A stretch of DNA of 64,000 nucleotides. Source: Ochlerotatus camptorhynchus. Its lineage: Eukaryota; Arthropoda; Insecta; Diptera; Culicidae. Position 1 is the stretch's first letter; each line of letters begins with the position of its first letter. Location: positions 868,001 to 932,000 of the forward strand of contig NW_027040943.1 of assembly GCF_037179485.1 (NCBI RefSeq), in the 5' to 3' direction. The notes under the pieces are model-generated. The model was not told the origin of the DNA and did no database searches. It saw nothing but the letters and a program-made list of their open reading frames with translations. Made by a program: the position numbers and the translations under genes. Positions 55,443 through 64,000 of the stretch are shown piece by piece.

Positions 55443-55622
55443 GTGATACTCTAAGGAAGCCTTAGCGTGAAACTTCAAAGGCACAAATGTCAGCTTCCAC
55501 AAAACATACAAATTTGAAATTGCTACTCTCTGTTTGTAGTAGCAATTTCAAATTTGTATGTTTTGTGGAAGCTGACATTTGTGCCTTAAAAGTTTCACGC
55601 TCAGGCTTCCTTAGAGTATCAC
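55443..55622. repeat. 85-bp-arm foldback element in the Bel-Pao protease region
   Basis: Arms 55443-55527 and 55538-55622 match with three mismatches and enclose a 10-bp loop (CTCTGTTTGT). Outer ends read GTGATACTCTAAGGAAGCC. It separates coding blocks of the Bel-Pao relic that are normally adjacent, so it is an insertion. Transcribed, it would form a long, nearly perfect hairpin RNA. Confidence 0.93.
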
Positions 55623-56010
55623 CTTACCGTCCACGAGAAGTGGAGATGCTGATTGGTGCCGAACATTTCTTCAACATTCTGAAGCAAGGCCAAAACTGGC
55701 CAGGTATCTGCCTGCCATGTACGAAACGCAGTTTGGATGGGTTGTACGAGGAAACGCAAGAGGATTCTCCAGTATATGCCAACCTTGCTGTACCCGATAG
55801 ATAGGATGCGTGTTTGCAGTGGTTTTTCGATCGAGAGGAAATCGCTGAACCAGCAATGGTGACGAGTGAAGAAGAACGTTTCGAAGAACACTTTCAACGG
55901 ACTTATCGTCATAATGAAGATGGATGATTCGTTGTCCAACTGCCTTTCCGTGAATCAGTGCATCAGTTGAAAAGTTCCATCCAGGAACGAAATCCTGACC
56001 TGAAGGCTCA

Positions 56011-56448
56011 GGCTTGACAGATAAAATGAGGGGTTCGTGGATTTTCCTATGTTTCGAGGGGTACATCGATTAGCTTGGGACAGAAGAAAGTAGTAGAGCT
56101 GAGCCAAAAAGTTGAGCACGTTTCTTCGGGACCTTCTGGTCTTAGAGTTACCTCTATGCCTCCATGCAGGCTAGGTGGCAAGAATAATTTGTAATCTGTC
56201 GATCTTATTTTCCGTGCTGAACACCAATGCTACCGACGCCAGGGAGGCAGCTCCCACACCTGAACCCTACCTATTGACCCATCAACTCATGAACCGGAGA
56301 CCAACGGTTTACTTCCCTTCCGACGGAAGGCGTGATCAGAGATGTTATGCCTCAGAACCTGCAAGCCTTAGGTTTCTGATATTTTTCGAGCAAAGTGAAG
56401 AACTAGTCAATGGCTACTAAACTAAAAGAAAAAATAAAATGTTTGGAA
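56011..56448. other. no recognised gene
   Basis: An 81-codon ORF at 56175-56420 (MARIICNLSILFSVLNTNAT at its start) could pass for a signal-peptide-like start but has no known domain and no neighbours supporting it. Confidence 0.4.
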
Positions 56449-57415
56449 ATTCCATGAACATTTCGGAAGTTCTATGAACATCCCGGAAGTCCTATGGGAA
56501 TCTCTGAAGTTCTATGAACACCTCTGAAGTTCTTTGAACATCTCGGAAGTTCTATTGAACTGCTCGGATGTTCTGTGAACTGTTCGTAAGATCTATGAAT
56601 ATCTCGGGAGTTCTTCAAACACTCAAAAATTCTATGAATATCTCGAAAGTCCTGTGAACAGCACGGAAGTTCTAGGAACACTTCGGAAGTTATATTAAAA
56701 TCTCGAAAGTTATATTTACTGTTCGGAAGTTGTACGAACCACTCGGAAGTTCTATGAATCACTCAGAAGTTCTATCCACATATAGGAAGTTCTATGATCT
56801 TCTCGTACATTCTAGAGCAACTCGAAAGTTCTATGAACATCTCGATAGTTCTATGAACACCTTGGAAGCTACATAAACTGTTCAGAAGTTCTAGGAACAT
56901 TTCGGAAGTTATATGAAAATCTCGAAAGTTCTATTTACTGCTCGGAAGCTCTATGAACCAATCCGAAGTTCTATGAATCAGTCAGAAGTTCTATCAACAT
57001 ATCGGAAGTTCTATGAGCTTCTCAGAAGTGCAATGAACAAATCGGATGCTCGGAAGATCGCTGCTCAGAAGATCTATGAACATCTTGGAAGTTCAATGAA
57101 CTACTCGGAAGTTCTAAAACATCTCGAAAGTTCTATGAACATCTTGAAAGTTCTATGAACACCTTGGAAGCTCCATGAACTGTTCAGTAGCTTTCTGAAT
57201 TGCTCGAAAGTTCTTTGAACTGCTCGAAAGCTTAATGAACATCTCAGAAGTTCTATAAGTTTTGGAAGTTCTATGAACATCTCGGATGTCCTAAAAACTG
57301 TTTGGAAGATGTATGGACTACTCGAAAGTTTTATGAACATTTCAGAAGTTCCATGCACACCTCGGAGGCTCTAGGAACATCTATAAAATTCTATGAATTT
57401 CTCTCCTGCGAACTG
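56449..57415. repeat. 20-bp satellite, subfamily 1
   Basis: About 45 diverged units of CGGAAGTTCTATGAACATCT in direct tandem. Because three units make 60 bp, long stop-free ORFs with a 20-residue periodicity arise on the minus strand (FRDIHRTSE-like), but they are a by-product of the repeat. Confidence 0.93.
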
Positions 57416-57493
57416 CACCAATGTTCTTTGAACTGGAGAAGGGGATGCTGAAACGAAATGAGTATAAAAAAAAAACGGAAAAGAAAAGAGATA

Positions 57494-58547
57494 AAGGGTT
57501 TCCCAAATCAAATAGCATCAAGGAAAAAAACGCTATAGAAAATTTCCTAGTTGACCGATCCTTTTCAAACTTTCAGACAATAAAATATAACCCTAAGCTA
57601 TTTCATTCAAATTCAATACCATAACCGTACACTCGCACCTTACGCTTAACTCCACTCATTAGGTTATGTACAACATCTGACTGCAGCTTCTTATGTGTAC
57701 GGAAACCCACTTTTTCTTAATGTCTTCCTCAGATTTGACCTCCTTGGGATGCTTCCGTAGTGCCTGCTTCATAATAGCCCAGTATGTTTCGATGGGCCTT
57801 AGTTCCGGTGCGTTGCGGGGGTTCATGTCCTTGGTCACTCTAGGACAACATTTTAATAGTGGCACAAAGCAAGATCCGGCCAGGAGATCGTAGGACCCTC
57901 GTGTTGCTTCAACAGAGGAAGCAGACGCTTCTGTACACACTCCTTGAGGTAGATATTCCCGTTTACAGCCCCGGTAGTCAAGAACGGCGCACTCCGTTTG
58001 CCACATGAGCAGATCGCTTGCCAAATCATGTATTTATTGGCAAACTTTGAAAGTTTCTGCTTCCTTACTTCCTCCGGAACATCAAACTTGTGCTGAGCGG
58101 TAAAGAACAGTAGCCCCGGAAGCTACCGGAAGTCCGCCTAGACGTAAGTTTCATCATCCATGATGAAACAATGAGGCTTCGTCAGCATCTGGGTGTACAA
58201 TTTCCGGACCCGTGACTTTCCCACCGTATTTTGCCGTTCTTCACAATTTGGAGCCTTCTGCACTTTGTACGTATGTAGTTCCTTCCAGTCCTTGGTTCTC
58301 TGAATGAAAGACTTGGACACATCCCTGACCGAAGCATTAGGATGCCGCATAAACGCTTTCACGACACTACACGACGATTTTCGGGTGCCGCCATTTTTTC
58401 CAACTTTCGAAAAATTGACAGCGAAAAAAATACAGTGTAAACAATGCAGTCTAAACTACTTCTACCCAAATTTTCAAGAGAAAATACCCAATGGGTAATT
58501 TTCTACAGCGTTTTTTTCCGTGATGCAATTTAATGTGGGACTCCCTT
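57494..58547 (-). mobile_element. ITmD37E-type transposon, copy 3, decayed
   Basis: Imperfect inverted ends AAGGGTTTCCCAAATCAAAT (left) and AAGGGAGTCCCACATTAAAT (right, minus strand), flanked by TA at 57492-57493 and 58548-58549. A broken DD37E transposase lies inside on the minus strand. It separates two blocks of the 20-bp satellite and so inserted into it, or next to it. Confidence 0.85.
57620..58440 (-). pseudogene. DD37E transposase relic
   Basis: Minus-strand remnants in order: MRHPNASVRDVSKSF and RKLYTQMLTKPHCFIMDDETYV (58362-58138), with the first catalytic Asp, then QTECAVLDYRGCKREYLPQGVC (58024-57659) with a Cys-containing loop, and the end block NAPELRPIETYWAIMKQALR with the catalytic Glu. 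The WPDLASCH block holding the second Asp survives only in part and out of frame. Closest within the window to the transposase at 50974-51984. Confidence 0.84.
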
Positions 58548-58549
58548 TA

Positions 58550-59290
58550 TTCTGAATAGTGTTCGAGTTCTGTGAACTTGTCGTAAGGAAGATACATTAT
58601 GGCGTAAGCTTTAAGAACTTGTCGGAAGATCTATGAACTTTTGATATTCTGTGACCCTGCCGGAAGCTCTATGAACTTGTCGGACTATTAATGACCCTGT
58701 TGTAAATTCTGAGAGCTTCTCGGAAATCCATGCATATGTCGAAAGGTCTGTGAAGGAAGTGCTATGAACTTTTCGGCAGTTCTGAATACTTGGCGGATGA
58801 TCCATGAACATGTCGGAAGCTCTGTGAACTTATTGAAAGTTCTGAGGACTTGTTGGAAGTATTGACGGTAGTTCTGTAAACATACCGGAAATTTTATGCA
58901 CTTGTCATAAGTTCTATGAACGTGTCGGAAGATCACTAAACCTGTCGGACGTTCCATTAACCAGTTGGAAATACACTGAACCGGTTGAAAATTCTGTTAA
59001 ATGGCTGGAATTTAACTGACCAGTGAACCTGACGCAAGGTCGTTAGTTAAGTGTATTTATTGGAAGTTCTATAAACATGTGGAAGCTCTGTGAACTTGTC
59101 GGAAGTTCTATAATCTTGAAGAAAAATCTGTGAACTTGTCGAAAGTTTTGGAAACTTGTCAGAAGATCTGAAAACATGATGGAACTTCTGTGAACATGTC
59201 GGAAGTTCTGTGGAATTGTTGAATATTCTGTGAACTTCCCTGAAGTTCCGTTAACTTCCTTGAAGTTGCTGTGCTACTCTATGGAATTTA
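58550..59290. repeat. 20-bp satellite, subfamily 2
   Basis: About 35 diverged units of CGGAAGTTCTGTGAACTTGT. The diagnostic differences from subfamily 1 are GAACTTGT in place of GAACATCT and GTG in place of ATG, and they are consistent on this side of the transposon. Confidence 0.92.
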
Positions 59291-59479
59291 TTAAACTGAG
59301 TGGAACTTCACAATAGTCCTTTGGATATTTTTTTCAAAACTCCAGAGTGATCAAGTACAATCCCTTGTACCTTGTCGCAATCGCAAGTTCGCGTCCAACC
59401 TGTTTAAAATTGTAGTTCATAACCTCGAGTAAGCCGTGAGTATTTGGCCTCCGTTCTACTAACGTTGGTCATAAGAAAT

Positions 59480-61680
59480 ATTGTTAAAATAACTTTTTGT
59501 TTATTTGCATCAACATACTGGGTTTAGTCCTAATGATGGATTAAGCAATACTAGGAAATAAAATATAGTCAAGAAGTAACAAGCTGCAAAGGCCGTGAAG
59601 TCCAACTTAATTCCTAATTCTTAAAAATATATCACGGAATCTCTGACGCAGTGTCTCTCGTGCCAAGTGAAAATCAAATAAGGAAGCAACATGATTGAAA
59701 ACCCTTTGTAGCTCATTGATAGCACCATACGAACTATAGTTTGTACGACGAAAAGGTATCCTCAGCATTGCGTTATTACGGATTGCTCGTGATTGAACGT
59801 TAACGTCGATATGTTGTAGAATAGTGGGACAATCGATTCTGCACTGTAGAATATCTGCCACAAACAGGGCCCTTGTCCTATCTCTTCGACTCCACAAAGG
59901 ATCCAGGTAAATTAACTGGCACCGACTTTCGTAGCTTGGAAGGCGATGAGGATGCCTCCAAGGCAATCGTCGAAGGGCAAACCAGATGAATCGTCGTTGA
60001 ATAGACTCTACTCTTTGTACACTGTTTTGGTAATTGGGATTCCATACAGGGCAGTAGTATTCTAACACCAACCGGACGAGGGAGCAGTAAAGCAACTTCA
60101 AACAGTAGATGTCCGTGAAACTTTTAGCTAGCCTGAAAATAAAGCCGAGCGTTCTTGATGCCTAATCGATCACGTACGAGATATGCTGGCTGTATGTGAG
60201 TTGACAATCAAAGATGACTCCCAGATTCTTAATGTGATTCACACGATGTACCTTAACGCCTTCTAGAACGTGATTACTGAACATTTTGTTGGATTTAGAA
60301 CCATGCGGTTCAGTTGGCACCAATTAGCAAAAGTGTTGAGTCGGAGTTGGAGAAGGTGGCAGTCAGTGATGGCTCGGATTCGGAGATAGATTTTTATGTC
60401 GTCCGCGACCGAGGTGGCTACCTTGCGGAATATCCGAAGTGGCAGGGAACGAAGGAGATCTGCAGTCGATCAGATAGATAGGATGCGAATCATCGTAGGA
60501 GACTGCCGTTTATACCGAGCCGATCCAGTTTGGCGATCGCTAAGGGATGGTTCAACTTGTCGAAGGCGGCTGATAGGTCAGTGTAGATGACATCTGTTTG
60601 CATATGGTCTGTCATACTCTCCGTAATGTACGAGGTGAGACACAGAAGGTTGGAAGTAGTCGACCGCCCTGCCATGAAACCATGCTAGTCTTCGCTCAAG
60701 TGCTGCTTGAAGTGAGAGACTAATGGTTCCAAAACGACCAACTCGAACAGTTTAGATATGGCACACAACGATGTGATGGCGCGGTAGTTGTCAATGTTTC
60801 TTTTGAATCCCTTCTTATGCACTGGAAACATCTCAGCTGATTTCCAGCAGTAAGGAAACACTCCCACTGGAGAGGGACATTTCGAACAGAAGGCAGAGAG
60901 GAGCCACCAGGCTATCGATGTGTTGCTTGAAGTTCCCCGATACTGTCGTGGTCAGCATTTCGGAAATCGTAGGAGACCTTTAGGGGGGGTGGAATAACCT
61001 CAGGAATTTGGTTGCCTTCAAGTGCAATAACTAAAGGAGGATGGTGTGGAACAGTCTTTATCAACGGATAAACAGCCATAGACAAATGCGGAGCAGTATC
61101 CTGAGCGGCGACGAAGCAAAGGTCTAAGCTACGATTGTTCTCATTAACCACGTGGTTGATTTGCTTCAGAGTTGCGATACTGTAATGATCCAAAAGGCTT
61201 ACGGCTCCAGAGTGAAATGTAGAACAGTCGTGGTCCGGATACAGGAATCCACCGTAAGATGCTCGCCAAGAAATTGCCGGTAGATTGAAGTCGCCAATGA
61301 TTATCATCTCGTCTCCAGCTGTAGCGATCTCCATTATAGCTCGAATAGACTGACTGTGGGATTTAATTAGCATAGAGTCGTGAGTTCGAGCCGGAGGAAA
61401 GTAAACTACACACAAAAACAAAGTGCGGTCAGCGAGCTTAATGGTAATCCAAACTTGTTCCACACAATTCCATGAATCGTTTTCGATAACTTTTGCCTTC
61501 AATCCAGTGCCGACCGCTATGAGAACGCCTCCACCAGTAGATTTGCGGCTGTTGTGCGGATTCCGATCGCTTCGAAAAACCTCGTATTCGGAACCAAAAA
61601 CTTGATTTGACAATATGCGAGTATCGAGCCAAGTCTCAGTGAGAGCTAACGCAATTGAGTCTTGACAAATAAATGACTAT
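59480..61680 (-). pseudogene. CR1/T1-Q-like LINE ORF2 relic
   Basis: Minus-strand endonuclease in 61613-60912: GGGVLIAVGTGLKAKVIEND, LFLCVVYFPPAR, IIIGDFNLPAISWRAS and HHPPLVIAL. RT pieces follow: PYCWKSAEMFPVHKKGFK and ISKLFELVVLEPLV (60867-60685), MAGRSTTSNLLCLTSYI and YTDLSAAFDKLNHPLAIAKL (60675-60490, motif A). The C-terminal part is open at 60101-59607: LEYYCPVWNPNYQNSVQRVE, LRRLPWRHPHRLPSYESRC, AIRNNAMLRIPFRRTNY and LFDFHLARETLRQRFRD. The region with the YADD box is damaged (60490-60110). The most complete CR1-like copy in the window, but inactive. Confidence 0.88.
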
Positions 61681-61979
61681 ACAAATAAAACCACTCCCCT
61701 CTTTCGTCACGTTTTTCCTATAATTAATGTCCTAATGAATTGCTTTTCACATATTTCTACGCTCCTCCTCCCACTTAGAGTGCAACGTCGTCACTAAATT
61801 GTAGATACAGTGCTGATAATTTATCTTTGTTTAAAATTGACATAGAGATTATAATCTTTATCCCGACCACATGAACATTTTATGTTAAGATTTTTGAGTT
61901 TTCCTGAAAATTTACAAAAGGATTAACTCTAGGAGCACCACATTGAACATTAAGTCGACACTTTTTTCAAAATAATATA

Positions 61980-62480
61980 CAGGGTGTTTGGTTCCGGGTT
62001 TTACATATTTTCAGGGTAGATAGGGCTCCTAAAGTTATGAAAAAATCCCCATGAAACATAGGGTCGGAAATGACTGCTAAGTGAGTTATTCAACATTTTA
62101 TGTTTTTTTGTATTGCCAACTTTGGTTGGCTATATTTTTTTAATCTTAATGTGGTTTTCTGATTTCAACATACTAAATGAAAGATTAAAGTCTTAGCTAT
62201 CAATGCTCTTTGAAAAAGAACTCGATTAAAGTTAATTATCATACATTAAAATTGAAAAGTATGTTGAAAGTACCAAAAAAATGGTGAAATTTCATACATT
62301 TTAGTGTTTTTAAGTTGAAAATTTTCATTTCTGTTTATTTAGTTCTTCTACAAAACATTTTCCATACAGTTCCCTAGATTTGTGCCTTTGGTAGTAACCT
62401 TGTAGGCTTTATGGTTTCTTCGTAATTATTGATTTAAAACAGCCATAAAAACTTGTGACGTTTTCATAAAATGCGCTATA
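61980..62480 (+). mobile_element. probable terminal repeat of a DNA transposon (partial)
   Basis: Begins CAGGGTGTTTGGTTCCGGG directly after TA (61978-61979), the form of a long Tc1/mariner-type TIR like those at 32670 and 35024. The opposite end is not in the window, so only one terminus is supported; the inner limit is a guess. Confidence 0.45.
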
Positions 62481-62866
62481 GTCACCCTATTCGTTCGTAC
62501 GTTCGGCTGTTGCAGTGGACAACGCACATGAAAATTTGGTAGAATGTTATTGTAAATGTTTAGCTACATTCTTAACTTTTGATTACCGCACATCTTCTGC
62601 GCCGAAAGAAAACATAACTGCGGAGATGTTTCGCGGTATCGAATATTGCTCAGTCTCAGTAGAAAACACAACGAGAGACACCGAATCGGTGAATTCTGTG
62701 AGCGGAAGGGAGAGAAGTAGGTAGCGGTAATAAGTCGATGTCCCTTTTATTTCATAGCACTCGCAGCTCAGCTGCGGTGCTGTTTCGATGGCGGAGTGTG
62801 GAGCTCCGCTGCTTCTGTATACACACTTAGTTTTTTTTTTTTGCAGGAGTCAGTATTTTTTTTTCG

Positions 62867-64000
62867 GCGATTAAGGATGCCTTTACTGAAACGAGTGAAA
62901 ACAACCTGGGCGAGCTGCGCGCTCAGAGAAAGGAGTGGATCACGGATGACACCTGGAGGAAGATAGAGGAGCGGAGAAATGCAAAAGCCGCGATAGAGCG
63001 GGCGAGAACCAGAGGAGCGAAGAACCAGGCCCGCCAACTGTATTCGGCTCTCGAGAAGGAAGTGAAGCGCTCGTGTAGGCGGGATAAGCGAGCGTGGGTG
63101 GACTCCCTAGCCGATGAAGGTGAGAAAGCCGCAGCAACAGGCGATATCCGTCTCCTCTACGATATCTCACGACGCCTGAGTGGAGCAAGGATGAATCCTA
63201 GGATGCCAGTGAAGGACGCGACTGGTCAGTTGCTCACCGACCTCACTGATCAGCTGAAACGCAGGTTTGAACACTTCGAACAGCTTCTACAAGTTTCGTC
63301 GGTCAACCAGCCATCAACATCTCGGCATGAACCGCCAAGAGTGCGACGCATCACTCGCGTCAATTCTGAGGCGCCATCCCTACCGGAGATCGAAGCTGCT
63401 ATCCGAACCATGAAATCCAACAAGGCTCCCGGGGTCGATCGCATATCAGCAGAGATGCTCAAAGCTGACCCCATGCTATCTGCACAAATGTTGCATCAAC
63501 TATTCTGCAATATCTGGGACACCGCGACTTTTCCGGCTGACTGGATGCAGGGCGTCTTAGTGAAGGTCCCAAAGAAGGGGGACCCAACTGTATGCGATAA
63601 CTGGCGTGGCATTATGTTACTGTGTTGTGTTCTCAAAGTTCTATGCAAAGTTATCCTCAACCGGATACAGGAGAAGATCGACGCGACTCTCCGACGGCAG
63701 CAGGCGGGATTCCGTGCTGGAAGATCCTGTGTGGACCATATTGTCTCGCTCCGCATAATCTTGGAGCAGGTCAACGAATTCTAAGAGTCCCTTTACTTGG
63801 TTTTCATTGACTACGAAAAAGCTTTCGACCGACTCAACCACGAAAACCTGTGGGGCGCCCTAAGGCGCAAGGGAGTTCCGGATAAAATCGTCAACCTCAT
63901 CGAAGCTCAGTATGAGGCTTTCACGTGCAGGGTGCTGCACAACGGAGCCCTATCTGACCCTATTCGGGTAGTCGCTGGAGTGAGGCAAGGATGTATTCTA
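62867..64000 (+). pseudogene. RTE-clade LINE, reverse transcriptase, runs off the window
   Basis: One frame continues from about 62867 to the window end with a single TAA at 63782-63784. Upstream linker: RAQRKEWITDDTWRKIEERR and KNQARQLYSALEKEVKRSCR. RT: MKSNKAPGVDRISAEMLKA, WMQGVLVKVPKKGDPTVCDN, RGIMLLCCVLKVLCKVILNR, RQQAGFRAGRSCVDHIVSL, FIDYEKAFDRLNHE (motif A) and VVAGVRQGCIL at the edge (motif B). RGIxLL and GVRQGCIL place it in the RTE clade, as in mosquito JAM1-type elements. The stop falls where relatives have NEFQxPLYL, so a C-to-T change of a Gln codon explains it. The endonuclease is absent and poly-T runs lie just upstream (62831-62862), so this copy is 5'-truncated. Confidence 0.9.

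Larger units (their letters stand above)
53250..56010 (+). pseudogene. Bel-Pao retrotransposon gag/protease relic
   Basis: Plus-strand gag (DUF1759-like) begins near 53425: LPTFDGRYEAWPRFKAVFQD, KLYHLKNSLKGEAAGVIDLE. It continues after stops with QRLMIESHILGVLNM, LTRALDDQICQLWEAS and ILERFESTTSTTASK, then a knuckle CGFCSGQHQNFKCPTF (54030-54077). After an interruption (54091-54880) comes LKATNLCFNCLRKG, then the protease region with VRALLDSV in place of the usual LLDSG (55206-55232) and SQIRHRTAVRMKSNY. After a foldback, MLIGAEHFFNILKQGQNWPG, then SEEERFEEHF. Many stops and frameshifts. Reverse transcriptase, integrase and LTRs are not recognised. Inactive. Confidence 0.82.

Noticed and set aside
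56472..57358. Repeat proteins with FRDIHRTSE-type 20-residue periodicity
   Set aside because: They arise because three 20-bp satellite units make 60 bp without stops; substitutions are spread over all codon positions and there is no start or neighbour context.

Overview
The window looks like repeat-dense, gene-poor nuclear DNA of a mosquito (Culicidae). The indicators are three IS630/Tc1/mariner elements of the DD37E type (ITmD37E, best known from mosquitoes), non-LTR retrotransposon relics of the Jockey, CR1/T1-Q, R1, I and RTE clades, a tRNA-derived SINE, a Bel-Pao relic and many MITEs. The density of nested insertions fits a large culicine (Aedes-like) genome better than a compact anopheline one, but genus cannot be fixed from sequence alone. 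No conventional single-copy host gene, rRNA, true tRNA or CRISPR was recognised.

Layout. 0-1.3 kb: intact ITmD37E element. 2.4-3.0 kb: R1-clade tail. 3.3-4.0 kb: foldback element and SINE. 4.3-6.2 kb: decayed minus-strand Myb/SANT (zeste-like) gene. 6.3-15.1 kb: the most interesting object, an 8.8-kb DNA transposon of the ISL2EU type (PIF/Harbinger-related) with 467-bp terminal inverted repeats, an AT target duplication and two converging genes: a SWIM + YqaJ-nuclease protein on plus and a THAP + DDE transposase on minus. It carries at least four later insertions. 15.2-23.8 kb: MITEs, a Jockey copy, a LINE tail and a CR1-like tail. 24.2-25.6 kb: a ~117-127-bp satellite that switches orientation. 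25.8-29.1 kb: T1/Q-like LINE and a second LINE fragment split by a MITE. 29.4-32.4 kb: palindrome, second SINE, second copy of a 441-443-bp poly(A) retroposon. 32.7-35.0 kb: Tc1/mariner element with ~500-bp TIRs. 35.5-44.7 kb: LINE ORF1 split by two MITEs, and a Jockey copy split by a 3.6-kb composite insertion with a 22-bp duplication. 47-48.5 kb: Bel-Pao gag relic and a 62-bp tandem repeat. 50.8-52.5 kb: second intact ITmD37E element beside a relic of the SWIM/YqaJ gene. 53.2-56.0 kb: Bel-Pao gag/protease relic with an inserted foldback. 56.4-59.3 kb: 20-bp satellite split by a third, decayed ITmD37E element. 59.5-61.7 kb: T1/Q-like LINE. 62.9-64.0 kb: RTE-clade ORF running off the window.

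How the parts relate. Almost everything is mobile DNA at different stages of decay. Nesting gives relative ages: the ISL2EU-like element predates the retroposon, retroelement, RTE tail and hAT-like MITE inside it; the Jockey copy at 37.7-44.7 kb predates its composite insert; the 20-bp satellite predates the third ITmD37E copy. Two elements (25-1321 and 50840-52135) have uninterrupted transposases and perfect 28-bp TIRs and look young. A 441-bp retroposon and a truncated LINE share a 3' hairpin tail, suggesting a parasite-host pair for reverse transcription. All family names come from motif recognition by eye; no database search was run.
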